From: Deltaproteobacteria bacterium
GTDB taxonomy: Bacteria > Myxococcota_A > UBA796 > SXON01
Assembly (NCBI GenBank): GCA_016875435.1
Contig: VGRE01000004.1
Location: 1-43,592, forward strand
Reading direction: 5' to 3'
Length of the DNA: 43,592 bases
The translations under genes and the position numbers were made by a program. The notes under the pieces were generated by a model that ran no database searches, had not been told where the DNA came from, and worked only from the letters and a program-made list of their open reading frames with translations. This document shows positions 28,795 to 37,215 of this stretch, piece after piece; the stretch's first letter is position 1, and each line of letters begins with the position of its first letter.

Positions 28795-29385
28795 GTGTTC
28801 CCCTTCGACGGCGTCTTGATCCTCGGGAAGGAGCTGCGCGCCGACCCGGTGCGGGCGCGCGCCGAGCTTCGTGCGCGAGCCGCCGCCGCCGCCGCCGCCG
28901 CGCGCGCGGGTGCCGGCGTCGTGGCCACGCTGGAGGCCCGCCTGCGGGGACAAGACCGCTCGGGTTCCGACCTCGTGAGCGACATGCTCGCCGAGCTCGA
29001 CGTGCCTCCGGAGAAGCTCGTCGCCCGCTCCCAGACCCGTTCCACGCGCGAGGAGGCCGCGCTCGGGGCCGCGTTTTTCCTCGAGCGGGGCTGCCGCCGC
29101 GGGCTGGTCCTCACCGCGAGCTACCACGTGCCGCGCGCGCGGCGGCTCTTCGCCGAGGCCGGGGCGCCCGCCGAGGTCCACGCGCCCGACGCCATGTGGC
29201 GATGGGCCAACGAGCGCGAGCGCACCTGGATCGCCGCTGGCCGGCCCGGCGGCGCCGCGCTCGCTCGTGAAGCGCGCATCGAGCAGGCGCTGCGCTCGCT
29301 GGAAGCGGTGCTGCGCCCCCTGCCGGTGGCCACGAGGACGATGCTGGAGGTTGCCGCCGGGGTGCTGTGGCGGGGCTCCGCCTAG
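28795..29385 (+). CDS. YdcF/DUF218-like protein (GTG start)
   Basis: GVLILGKEL, SQTRSTREEAALGAAFFLERGCRRGLVLTASYHVPRARRLFAEAG. Confidence 0.8.
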   Translation: MFPFDGVLILGKELRADPVRARAELRARAAAAAAAARAGAGVVATLEARLRGQDRSGSDLVSDMLAELDVPPEKLVARSQTRSTREEAALGAAFFLERGCRRGLVLTASYHVPRARRLFAEAGAPAEVHAPDAMWRWANERERTWIAAGRPGGAALAREARIEQALRSLEAVLRPLPVATRTMLEVAAGVLWRGSA

Positions 29386-30671
29386 GGAACCGGCCCGAGG
29401 ACGATCGTCCCCTGGTCGGGGTCATCGGTGGAACCCTCGCCTGCGCCGTCGTTGCCGAGGACCACGGCCACGGTGACCCCCGCCCCGGCGACCACCGCGC
29501 CGGTGCCGGCCCACACCCACCACGGCACGCCCTTCTGCTCGGCGACCACGGTCGTGGTGCTCTCGCCGATCGGCGGCGGGTCGAACAACATGCCCGCGAG
29601 CACCGGGTTGGCGCCGATGTCGAGCGTGAGCACCTGCGCGCCCACGCGGTCGGCCCGGATGTCGCCGCTCTCGGCGAGGTAGCCCACCACCCTGGGCACC
29701 AGCCCGGCGATCGCCACCACCGCATTGTCGCCGGCCTCTCCCGTGACCACCCGCGAGAAGTTGCCGCTCGCCGGCGAGTACAACTGCACGCCCACCTGCC
29801 CGTCGTGCAACTGTCCTGCCAGCAACACCGTGCCCTTGTCGCCGAACTCGCCCAGCGCGCGGTACAGGTCGCGAATCTGTCGCGACCGCCCCGCGTTGTC
29901 AGGCATTGGGGTGCCCAGTCCCTGCGTCTGCAAGGCGACGTCGACCACGCGCTCCTCGCCCGGCGCCACCGTCACCACCGTGAAGCGCGCCCCGCCACCG
30001 GCGGCCCGCGCCAGCACGAAGTGCTCGCCGGGCACGAGGCTGATGGCGCCCGTGGGCGCGGCGCCGATCTCGTTGCCGTCGACGAACACGGTGGCCCCCA
30101 CCGAGGTCAGCACGCTCACCTTGGCCGGCGCCTTCTTCGCCACGTCGGCCCGCGCCCCGTCGTAGAGCTCAATCACCCGCGGCGGGTAGTTCACCCTGTC
30201 GAGTTCGCGAGCGATGTCGAGGATCGCCGCGCGCCGGAATTGCTCGGAGGCGCCGATCTCGTTGCCGGTGGCAAGGCGGGTCATGCCCGAGAGCAGCAGC
30301 GCCTCGTGCAACTCGCGGGTGTTGGTCGCCACCGCCATGCCGCGCGACAGCATCGTGATCGCCTCGTCAACCACTGGCCCGGCGTCGTCGATCTGGGCGC
30401 GATCGTAGAGCAGGCGCGCTTCCCTAAGCCGCTCCCGGCCGGGGCCGAGCGCGAAGGCTTCCAACACGATGCTCTCGCGACCGAGAATACGCTTGCTGAC
30501 CTCGACCGGCGCCACGCCCTCGGCCTTGCCCGAGGCGTCGAGCACCTCTTCCAGCTGGGCCGCCGCCTGGTTGGCGGCCTCGCCCACGAGCCCGGGAACG
30601 TGGACGCCCACCACCAGCACGTCGGGCGTGGAGGCCGCGAGCGCGCGGCCGAGGAGCAGGGGCAACAACAT
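29382..30671 (-). CDS. Secreted protein with PEGA-like segment and C-terminal TM anchor
   Basis: MLLPLLLGRALAASTPDVLVVGV signal; VLTSVGATVFVDGNEIGAAPTGAISLVPGEHFVLA; C-terminal PWWVWAGTGAVVAGAGVTVAVVLG. Confidence 0.7.
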   Translation of the reverse strand: MLLPLLLGRALAASTPDVLVVGVHVPGLVGEAANQAAAQLEEVLDASGKAEGVAPVEVSKRILGRESIVLEAFALGPGRERLREARLLYDRAQIDDAGPVVDEAITMLSRGMAVATNTRELHEALLLSGMTRLATGNEIGASEQFRRAAILDIARELDRVNYPPRVIELYDGARADVAKKAPAKVSVLTSVGATVFVDGNEIGAAPTGAISLVPGEHFVLARAAGGGARFTVVTVAPGEERVVDVALQTQGLGTPMPDNAGRSRQIRDLYRALGEFGDKGTVLLAGQLHDGQVGVQLYSPASGNFSRVVTGEAGDNAVVAIAGLVPRVVGYLAESGDIRADRVGAQVLTLDIGANPVLAGMLFDPPPIGESTTTVVAEQKGVPWWVWAGTGAVVAGAGVTVAVVLGNDGAGEGSTDDPDQGTIVLGPVP

Positions 30672-30732
30672 GGCGCGGAGCGTAGCTCGCGGCGCCCGGG
30701 GACGGCTAATCTCGGTTACTCTTGACCGGTAA

Positions 30733-31266
30733 ATGCGCGTCCTCGGCATCGACCCCGGCAGCAGGCGTACCGGCTGGGCGATCGTCGACCGGCAGGGCAG
30801 CCGCTTCGTGGTGGTGGCCTCGGGGGTGATCCAGACCGACCCCGGCGACCCGATGCCCACGCGCCTGCGCGAGATCCACGAGCGGCTGCGCGGCGTGATC
30901 GTCGAGCACGCGCCCACGGCGGCGGCGCTGGAGGAGATCTTCGCGCACAAGTCGGCGGCGAGCGCGCTGGTGCTCGGCCAGGCGCGAGGGGTGGCCATGC
31001 TCGCGGTGTCATCGTTGCCCTTGCAGACCTACAACGCCAACACCATCAAGAAGACCGTCACCGGCAGCGGCACCGCCGACAAGGCACAGGTGGGACGGAT
31101 GGTGGCGGTGCTCTGCGGGGTCGACGCGCGCGTGGCCGACGAGGCCGACGCCATCGCCATCGCCGTTACCCATCACAACCACGGCGCGAGCCCCGCGCCG
31201 ACCAGGCGCACGAGCCGTCGCGACATGTGGACCGAGATCGCGCGGCGCGCCGGCGCGATCCCGTGA
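30733..31266 (+). CDS. ruvC: Holliday junction resolvase RuvC
   Basis: MRVLGIDPGSRRTGWAIVD...LEEIFAHKSAASALVLGQARGVAMLA...DEADAIAIAVTH. Confidence 0.98.
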   Translation: MRVLGIDPGSRRTGWAIVDRQGSRFVVVASGVIQTDPGDPMPTRLREIHERLRGVIVEHAPTAAALEEIFAHKSAASALVLGQARGVAMLAVSSLPLQTYNANTIKKTVTGSGTADKAQVGRMVAVLCGVDARVADEADAIAIAVTHHNHGASPAPTRRTSRRDMWTEIARRAGAIP

Positions 31267-31844
31267 TCGCGCGGTTGCGCGGCGAGATCGTCGAGCGCGG
31301 GCCCGACCGGGTGGTGCTCGACGTGGGCGGCGTGGGCTACGAGCTGTGGTGTGCCCCCCGCACCATCCGCGAGGCGCACGACCACGCCACCTTCCACGTG
31401 CACACCCAGGTAGCGGAAGACACGCTCGAGCTCTACGGCTTCGCCACGATGGAAGAACGTGCCGCCTTCATCCGGCTCATCTCTGTCTCCGGCATCGGCC
31501 CGGCAAAAGCCCTGCCCGTGCTCGACGGCCTCACGGTCAGCCAGCTCGCCGCCGCGATCAACGGCGGCGACGTGCGCACGCTCTCGGCCGTGAAGGGCAT
31601 CGGCAAGAAGACGGCCGAGCTCATCGTGCTCGAGCTCAAGGGGAAAATCGCGCCGAGCGCCGCATCGACCCCGGCTCCCACGCCGCGCGCCGACGACAGC
31701 TTCGCCCTCGCCCTCGCCCAGCTCGGCTACCGCAAGGCGGAGATCGATCTCGCGGCGACGCACATCGCCGAGATCGGCCAGTCCGAGGCCCCGTTGCCGG
31801 AGCGGATCACGCTGGCGCTGGAGCGCCTGGCCAAGGGGCGCTGA
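31263..31844 (+). CDS. ruvA: Holliday junction DNA helicase subunit RuvA (GTG start overlapping ruvC stop)
   Basis: VIARLRGEIVERGPDRVVLDVGGVGYELWCAP; ISVSGIGPAKALPVL; VKGIGKKTAELIVLELKGK. Confidence 0.97.
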   Translation: MIARLRGEIVERGPDRVVLDVGGVGYELWCAPRTIREAHDHATFHVHTQVAEDTLELYGFATMEERAAFIRLISVSGIGPAKALPVLDGLTVSQLAAAINGGDVRTLSAVKGIGKKTAELIVLELKGKIAPSAASTPAPTPRADDSFALALAQLGYRKAEIDLAATHIAEIGQSEAPLPERITLALERLAKGR

Positions 31845-31881
31845 ACTCCCGTTCAGCTCGCCATCGGGATAGCAAGCTGCC

Positions 31882-32874
31882 GTGAGTCGCTTCGTGGATC
31901 CCACCGAGATCGACGCCCCCGACCCGGCGCTCCGCCCTCGCCGGCTGGGCGACTATGTGGGGCAGGACCGCGTGAAGGACAACCTGCGCGTGTACATCCG
32001 CGCGGCGCTCCAGCGCGGCGAATCGCTCGACCACGTGTTGCTCTCCGGGCCGCCGGGCCTCGGAAAAACCTCGCTGGCCAACATCATCGCCGAGGAACTC
32101 GGCGTCACGATGCGGGTGGCGGCCGGCCCCACCCTCGAGCGCGCGGGCGACCTCGCCGCCATCCTCACCAGCCTGCAGCCCCGTGAGGTGCTGTTCATCG
32201 ACGAGATCCACCGTCTCAACCGCGTGGTCGAGGAGATCCTCTACCCGGCGATGGAAGACTACCGCCTCGACATCATCACCGGCTCGGGCCCCGGCGCCAG
32301 CACCATCTCCGTGCCGCTGAAGCGCTTCACGCTCATCGGGGCCACCACGCGTTCCGGCCTCATCACCTCGCCCCTGCGCGCCCGCTTCGGCATCGCCGCC
32401 GTGCTCGACTTCTACTCGCCGCCCGAGCTGCGGCTCATCTTGCAGCGCAGCGCCGAGCGCCTCGGCCTGCCGGTCCACGACGACGCTCTCGACGAGCTGT
32501 CCACCCGCTGCCGCGGCACCCCGCGCATCGCCAACCGCATCCTGCGTCGCCTCCGCGACTTCGCGCAGGTGGAGCAGGGCACCGTCACCCTCGCCCTCGC
32601 CCGGCACGCCCTCGACCGCCTCGAGGTCGATGCGCGCGGCCTCGACGCGATGGATCGCAAGATCCTCCACACCATCGCCTTCCGCTTCGACGGCGGGCCG
32701 GTGGGCCTGAGCAACCTCTCGGCGGCGATCGGCGAGGAGACCGACACCATCGAGGAGGTATACGAGCCCTTCCTCATCCGCGAGGGCCTGTTGCAGCGCA
32801 CGCCGCAGGGCCGGGTGCTGACTGCGGCCGGCGCCAGGCAGGTGGGCTTCGCCCGGGGCGGGCTTTTCGAGTGA
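31882..32874 (+). CDS. ruvB: Holliday junction DNA helicase RuvB
   Basis: [63 protein letters not shown]. Confidence 0.98.
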   Translation: MSRFVDPTEIDAPDPALRPRRLGDYVGQDRVKDNLRVYIRAALQRGESLDHVLLSGPPGLGKTSLANIIAEELGVTMRVAAGPTLERAGDLAAILTSLQPREVLFIDEIHRLNRVVEEILYPAMEDYRLDIITGSGPGASTISVPLKRFTLIGATTRSGLITSPLRARFGIAAVLDFYSPPELRLILQRSAERLGLPVHDDALDELSTRCRGTPRIANRILRRLRDFAQVEQGTVTLALARHALDRLEVDARGLDAMDRKILHTIAFRFDGGPVGLSNLSAAIGEETDTIEEVYEPFLIREGLLQRTPQGRVLTAAGARQVGFARGGLFE

Positions 32875-33233
32875 AGCTGCTCTTTGCCAGCGCCACGCTC
32901 ACCGTCGCCGTGGCCGACGAGCCGAGCGAGCGGGAGCGCGGACTGATGGGCGTCACGCACTTGGGGGTAGACGACGGCATGGTCTTCGTGTACCCCGAGG
33001 CCGCCCCCCGGTACTTCTGGATGAAAGACACGCCGCTGCCGCTCTCGATCGCGTTCGTCGGCGCCGACGGGCGGATCGTTGCCATCAGCGACATGGTGCC
33101 CCTCTCCACGGCGCTCACCCCCTCGCAGAAGCCCGCGATGTACGCCATCGAGGCCAACCATGGCTGGTTTTTTGCCCATGGCGTGCGCGTGGGAGATAGC
33201 GTGACCGGCCTTCCCCCGGCGAGCCGCCAGTGA
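32871..33233 (+). CDS. DUF192 family protein
   Basis: [48 protein letters not shown]. Confidence 0.92.
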   Translation: MKLLFASATLTVAVADEPSERERGLMGVTHLGVDDGMVFVYPEAAPRYFWMKDTPLPLSIAFVGADGRIVAISDMVPLSTALTPSQKPAMYAIEANHGWFFAHGVRVGDSVTGLPPASRQ

Positions 33234-34042
33234 TCCTGCAACGCACCCTCGCGCGCGCCCATCGCGTGGCCGGTATCGGCCTTCGCACCGGGCTTCCCAC
33301 GAGCGTGGTGTTGTCGCCGGCCCCGGCCGACAGCGGTCGCCGCTTCGTGGTGGGCGGCGTGGTCGTCCCCGCCCAAATCGAGCACGTGGTGGATGCCACC
33401 CTCGCCACCACGCTCGGCGTCGGCACTGTCCGCGTGGCCCTCGTCGAGCACCTCCTCGCCGCCACGGTGGGCGCCGGCATCGACAACATCGACGTGATCG
33501 TCGAGGGCGAGGAGTTGCCCATCCTCGACGGAGCCGCGCTCGGCTGGATCGGCGCCCTGGCCCAGGCCGGCGTGCGCACGCTCCCGGTGCCAGCCCGCAC
33601 CTGGACGGTGGAGCGCCCGGTGCGCGTGGAGCACGGCGGCTCCTGGGCCGAGCTGCACCCCTGCCGCGCGCTCGAGGTCGACGTGCGGGTGGACTTCGCG
33701 CACCCGTCGATCGGCGAGCAGCGCTGGTCGGGCATCGTCGACGGCAGCTTCGCCAGCGAGCTCGGCTGGGCGCGCACCTTCGGATTCCGTCGCGACGCCG
33801 AGCGGCTGCTCGCCCTCGGCATCGCGCGCGGCGCCTCGCTGGAAAACACCGTGGTCTACGACGAGTCAGGTCCGATGAACCAGGGCGGCTCCCGCGCCGC
33901 CGACGAGGTGGCGCGCCACAAGGCCCTCGACGCCGTGGGCGACCTCGCGCTGGTGCCCGGCCGCCCGCTGGTGCGCCTCGTCGCGCATCGCGGCGGGCAC
34001 GCGCTGCACCACGCCTTGTTGCGCGCCGCCCGGCGCCGGTAG
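33230..34042 (+). CDS. lpxC: UDP-3-O-acyl-N-acetylglucosamine deacetylase
   Basis: GIGLRTG; VEHLLAATVGAGIDNIDVIVEGEELPILDGAA; HKALDAVGDLALV; GGHALHHALLRAA. Confidence 0.94.
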   Translation: MILQRTLARAHRVAGIGLRTGLPTSVVLSPAPADSGRRFVVGGVVVPAQIEHVVDATLATTLGVGTVRVALVEHLLAATVGAGIDNIDVIVEGEELPILDGAALGWIGALAQAGVRTLPVPARTWTVERPVRVEHGGSWAELHPCRALEVDVRVDFAHPSIGEQRWSGIVDGSFASELGWARTFGFRRDAERLLALGIARGASLENTVVYDESGPMNQGGSRAADEVARHKALDAVGDLALVPGRPLVRLVAHRGGHALHHALLRAARRR

Positions 34043-34059
34043 GCGGGGCCCTCCTACCG
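34037..34059. terminator. Inverted repeat CGGTAGG-N9-CCTACCG containing the stops of lpxC and the convergent remnant
   Basis: Perfect 7-bp stem spanning both TAG codons. Confidence 0.4.
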
Positions 34060-34281
34060 CCGCTCCGCCACGTGCATCACCGGCCCGTCGCGCCACCGAG
34101 GCCAGGCGTAACTGCTCTGGGCGAGCACGTCGCAGCAGGTGACCAGCAACTCGCGACCGCCCGTCACCACCACGCAGGTGTGCGGGCGGTTGTAGCCCAT
34201 GTAGTCGCCGCCGGGGACGGCCTCCCGGAGTTCGTCCTCACCGATGCCCCTACCACGACATCGGCTGCGAGGACCCTGCTT
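34054..34281 (-). pseudogene. 3' remnant of a minus-strand gene (...GIGEDELREAVPGGDYMGYNRPHTCVVVTGGRELLVTCCDVLAQSSYAWPRWRDGPVMHVAERR*)
   Basis: 75-codon frame ending convergently with lpxC; coding-like sequence but bounded upstream by a stop with no start near the front. Confidence 0.4.
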
Positions 34282-34330
34282 CTAATCGTGCGTTCCTCGT
34301 GGTCGGCCGCGGCGAGTGAGCCCCGCCCAC

Positions 34331-34360
34331 TTGCGCCCCGCCCGTGCATCGGGCTATCGT
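34331..34360 (+). promoter_or_regulatory. Candidate promoter (TTGCGC, 18-bp spacer, TATCGT) for the Cys leader/cysH operon
   Basis: -35/-10-like hexamers; -10 ends 9 nt before the leader ATG, compatible with leaderless translation. Confidence 0.4.
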
Positions 34361-34369
34361 CTCGCAGCG

Positions 34370-34456
34370 ATGCCCTCCCGTGTTGCCCCCGCCTCTGCCA
34401 CCAGCTGCACCTGTTGCTGCTGTTGTGCCCTGGCCGGGGCGAACGCGGGATCATAG
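34370..34456 (+). CDS. Cysteine-rich leader peptide MPSRVAPASATSCTCCCCCALAGANAGS (28 aa), putative attenuator uORF of cysH operon
   Basis: ATG CCC TCC CGT GTT GCC CCC GCC TCT GCC ACC AGC TGC ACC TGT TGC TGC TGT TGT GCC CTG GCC GGG GCG AAC GCG GGA TCA TAG, 72 nt upstream of the cysH ATG; too short for the ORF track. Confidence 0.7.
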   Translation: MPSRVAPASATSCTCCCCCALAGANAGS

Positions 34457-34523
34457 CCTAGATTCCCACGTTCCCCCGGCCGAGTGCCGGGGGAAAGCCT
34501 CCGGCGCGGCCATGTCCCCGGAG
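34432..34523 (+). promoter_or_regulatory. Candidate attenuator: hairpin TTCCCCCGGC-CGAGT-GCCGGGGGAA (34471-34495), alternative pairings, and SD-sequestering hairpin CTCCGG...CCGGAG (34499-34523)
   Basis: Segment 1 GGCCGGGG (34432-34439) complements segment 2 CCCCGGCC (34474-34481); segment 2 region pairs with 3 GCCGGGGG (34486-34493); 3 pairs with 4 CCCCGG (34516-34521), which overlaps the cysH GGAG (34520-34523). Confidence 0.6.
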
Positions 34524-34528
34524 ACAAG

Positions 34529-35173
34529 ATGTCGGCACCCGTTCCCCTCGCCACGGGCGACGCGCGCGAGTTGTTGCGCGCCACCGTCGCCCAGTTCGGC
34601 CCGCGCGCCGCGCTGGTTTCGGCGCTCGGTCCCCAGACCTTGTGCATCCTGCAGCTGCTCCGCCAGGAGGGACTGTCCCTGCCCACCTTCTTCCTCGACA
34701 CCGGCTGCCACTTCGCCGAGACCCTCGCCTTCCGCCAAGAGGTGGAGCGACACTTCGGCGTCGAGGTACACGCGGTGCGTCCCGCCCTCGACCCGGGACC
34801 ACTCCACGCCACCGACCCCGAGCGCTGCTGCGCGATCCGCAAGGTGCAGCCCTTGCAGCAGCTCCTCGGCGGCTTCGAGGCCTGGGTGAGCGGCATCCGC
34901 GCCGAGCAGACCGCCGACCGCGCCGAGGCCGCCGCCGTGGAGTGGGACCTGCGCTTCGGGCTGTGGAAGGTAAACCCGCTCCTGGGGTGGTCGCGGGCGA
35001 CGGTCGACGAGTTCCTCTCGCGACACGGCGTCCCCACCAACCCCCTGCTGGCAAGCGGTTACCGCTCCATCGGTTGCGCGCCCTGCACGCAACCGTCCAC
35101 CGACGAGCGCGGCGGCCGCTGGCCCGGCCTCGCGAAGACCGAGTGCGGCTTGCACCGCCGGAGTTCCGCATGA
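34529..35173 (+). CDS. cysH: Assimilatory (phospho)adenylyl-sulfate reductase, APS-type Cys motifs
   Basis: TFFLDTGCHFAETLAFRQEVE; ERCCAIRKVQPL, GCAPCT and TECGLH; GGAG 5 nt before the ATG. Confidence 0.93.
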   Translation: MSAPVPLATGDARELLRATVAQFGPRAALVSALGPQTLCILQLLRQEGLSLPTFFLDTGCHFAETLAFRQEVERHFGVEVHAVRPALDPGPLHATDPERCCAIRKVQPLQQLLGGFEAWVSGIRAEQTADRAEAAAVEWDLRFGLWKVNPLLGWSRATVDEFLSRHGVPTNPLLASGYRSIGCAPCTQPSTDERGGRWPGLAKTECGLHRRSSA

Positions 35174-37215
35174 CTTTCCGTGTCGCCGGCGAGCGCCCGG
35201 CCGTCCTCGCCGAGATCGAGGAGCTGTCCAGCCAGATCGAGCGGTACCGCCGCGGGCTGGTACCCGAGCACGTGTTCGTGGAGCGGCGCCTACGCCACGG
35301 CATCTACGGCCAGCGCCAGGACGGCGTGCACATGATGCGAAGCAAGCTGCCGCTGGGGCTCATCAGCCCGGCGCAGCTCGCCGCCTTCGCCGACATCGCG
35401 GAGACCTACGGCTCGGGGGTGGCGCACCTCACCACCCGCCAGGACATCCAGGTGCACTTCGTGCGCTTGCCGAGCACGCCGGGCCTGCTCCGCGACCTCG
35501 ACGCCGCCGACATGAGCGCGCGCGAGGCCTGCGGCAACGTGGTGCGCAATGTCACCGCCGCCGCCAACAGCGGCGTGGTGAGCGAGCCCTTCGACGTGAC
35601 CCCGCACGCGCTCCGCCTCGCCCGCTTCGCGATGCGCCACCCCGACGGGCAGGCCCTCGGCCGCAAGTTCAAGATCAGCTTCGCCAGCGTGAACGACCCC
35701 CTCTGGAACCTCGCGCGCATCCACGACCTCGGCTTCACCGCCCGGCGTCGCGACGGCGTCGATGGCTTCGAGGTGCGGGCCGGCGGCGGCCTCGGCGCGG
35801 TGCCGATGGAGGCGCAGGTGCTCCACGACTTCGTGCCGGCCGACGAGATCGCGAGCCTCACCCAAGCGGTGCTCCGCGCCTTCGCGCGGCACGGCGAGAA
35901 GAAGAACCGGGCGCGGGCGCGGCTCAAGTTCTTGCTCGCTGACTGGGGCATCGAGCGCCTCCGCGCCGAGGTGGCGGCGTTGACCGAGCCGGTCGCGACC
36001 GAGCCGCTGCCCCCGGTGGCCGACGCGCCGCTGTTCCCACCCGGGACCAGCACCGCCCACGGCCCCGATCTGCTCGCCCAGCGACAGCCCGGCTACGTCG
36101 CCGTGAAGGTACGCGTGCCCCGCGGGGATCTCACGCCAGCGCAGCTCCGCGGCCTCGCGACGCTCCTCGCCCGCGAGGTGGGCGACACCACGCGCATCAC
36201 GCCGGAGCAGGGCCTGCTGGTGCGCTTCGTGTCCACCGATCGCCTGCGCGCGGTGCGCGAGGGCCTCGCCGCCCTCGGACTCGGCGATAGCGGCGCCCAC
36301 GGCCTCGCCGACCCGGTCACCTGCCCCGGGGCCGACACCTGCAAGCTCGGGATCACGCGTCCCCGCGCGGTCGCGACCGCGATGGGCTCGGCGCTCGACG
36401 CCCTAGCCGTCGACGAGAAGCTGTCGCGACTCCGCGTCCACATCTCGGGCTGCCCCAACGGCTGCGCCCAGCACGCCATCGCCGACATCGGCTTCTACGG
36501 CGCCGCGCGCACTGTCAACGGCGTCGTGGTGCCGCACTACCTGGTCATCCTCGGCGGCGAGGCCGGGGGCCTGGCCTTCGGCGGCGCCGTGGCCAAGGTG
36601 CCCGCGGCCCGGGGCGGCGAGGCGGTCCGCGTTCTCGCCGAGGCATTCCGGCTGTCGAACGCGGCGAGTTTCGCCGAGTTCGTCCGCGCGAGCGGTCGCC
36701 CGGCGCTCAAGGCCCTGCTGGAGCCGCTGCAAGAACTCCCCGCCCTCGAGGCCGACCCTGCGGCCTACCGCGAGGCCGGGAGCGACGAACCCTTCCGCGT
36801 GGTGCGCGGCGTGGGCGAGTGCGCCGGCGAGGTGGTCGACGGCGCCGACTTCCTGCTCAGCGACGCCGACGCCGCCGTGGAGGAGGCACACGCCCGTCCA
36901 GAGCGCGCCATCGTCGCGACCGAGCGCGCCTTCCGCCTCGCCGCCCGCGCCTTGCTCGCCGTCGACCATGCCGAGCCCCGGGCCGACGCCGAGGTGCTCG
37001 CCGCCTTCAAGTCCCGTTTCTACGAGGCCGGCCGTATCTTCGAGGGCGTCGGCTACTACTACCTGCACGCCGCCACCGAGGCCGATCCTACCGGTGACCG
37101 CTTACGACGCCGCGTGGCCGAGGCCGAGTTGTTCGTGCAGGAGGCGCACGGCATCGTGGGCCGAATACGCGCGCCCGCCCCCCAGCCGCGCCACGCCGCG
37201 CCGGAGGCCACGTGA
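35170..37215 (+). CDS. Sulfite reductase (siroheme/4Fe-4S) with helical C-terminal extension
   Basis: LTTRQDIQVHFV; CPGADTC...GCPNGCAQHAIADIGFYG cluster-binding cysteines; ATGA overlap with cysH. Confidence 0.92.
   Translation: MTFRVAGERPAVLAEIEELSSQIERYRRGLVPEHVFVERRLRHGIYGQRQDGVHMMRSKLPLGLISPAQLAAFADIAETYGSGVAHLTTRQDIQVHFVRLPSTPGLLRDLDAADMSAREACGNVVRNVTAAANSGVVSEPFDVTPHALRLARFAMRHPDGQALGRKFKISFASVNDPLWNLARIHDLGFTARRRDGVDGFEVRAGGGLGAVPMEAQVLHDFVPADEIASLTQAVLRAFARHGEKKNRARARLKFLLADWGIERLRAEVAALTEPVATEPLPPVADAPLFPPGTSTAHGPDLLAQRQPGYVAVKVRVPRGDLTPAQLRGLATLLAREVGDTTRITPEQGLLVRFVSTDRLRAVREGLAALGLGDSGAHGLADPVTCPGADTCKLGITRPRAVATAMGSALDALAVDEKLSRLRVHISGCPNGCAQHAIADIGFYGAARTVNGVVVPHYLVILGGEAGGLAFGGAVAKVPAARGGEAVRVLAEAFRLSNAASFAEFVRASGRPALKALLEPLQELPALEADPAAYREAGSDEPFRVVRGVGECAGEVVDGADFLLSDADAAVEEAHARPERAIVATERAFRLAARALLAVDHAEPRADAEVLAAFKSRFYEAGRIFEGVGYYYLHAATEADPTGDRLRRRVAEAELFVQEAHGIVGRIRAPAPQPRHAAPEAT

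Noticed and set aside
34072-34461. 129-aa plus ORF reading the CTG tract as poly-Leu (HQLHLLLLLCPG)
   Set aside because: It runs antisense through the lpxC-side remnant, has no domain features and no RBS; the tighter Cys-rich frame ending just before cysH is the better explanation, though frame conservation should be tested.
34471-34495. Classic Rho-independent terminator before cysH
   Set aside because: Perfect stem but followed by AGCCTCCGG rather than a T tract; more consistent with a translational attenuation element.
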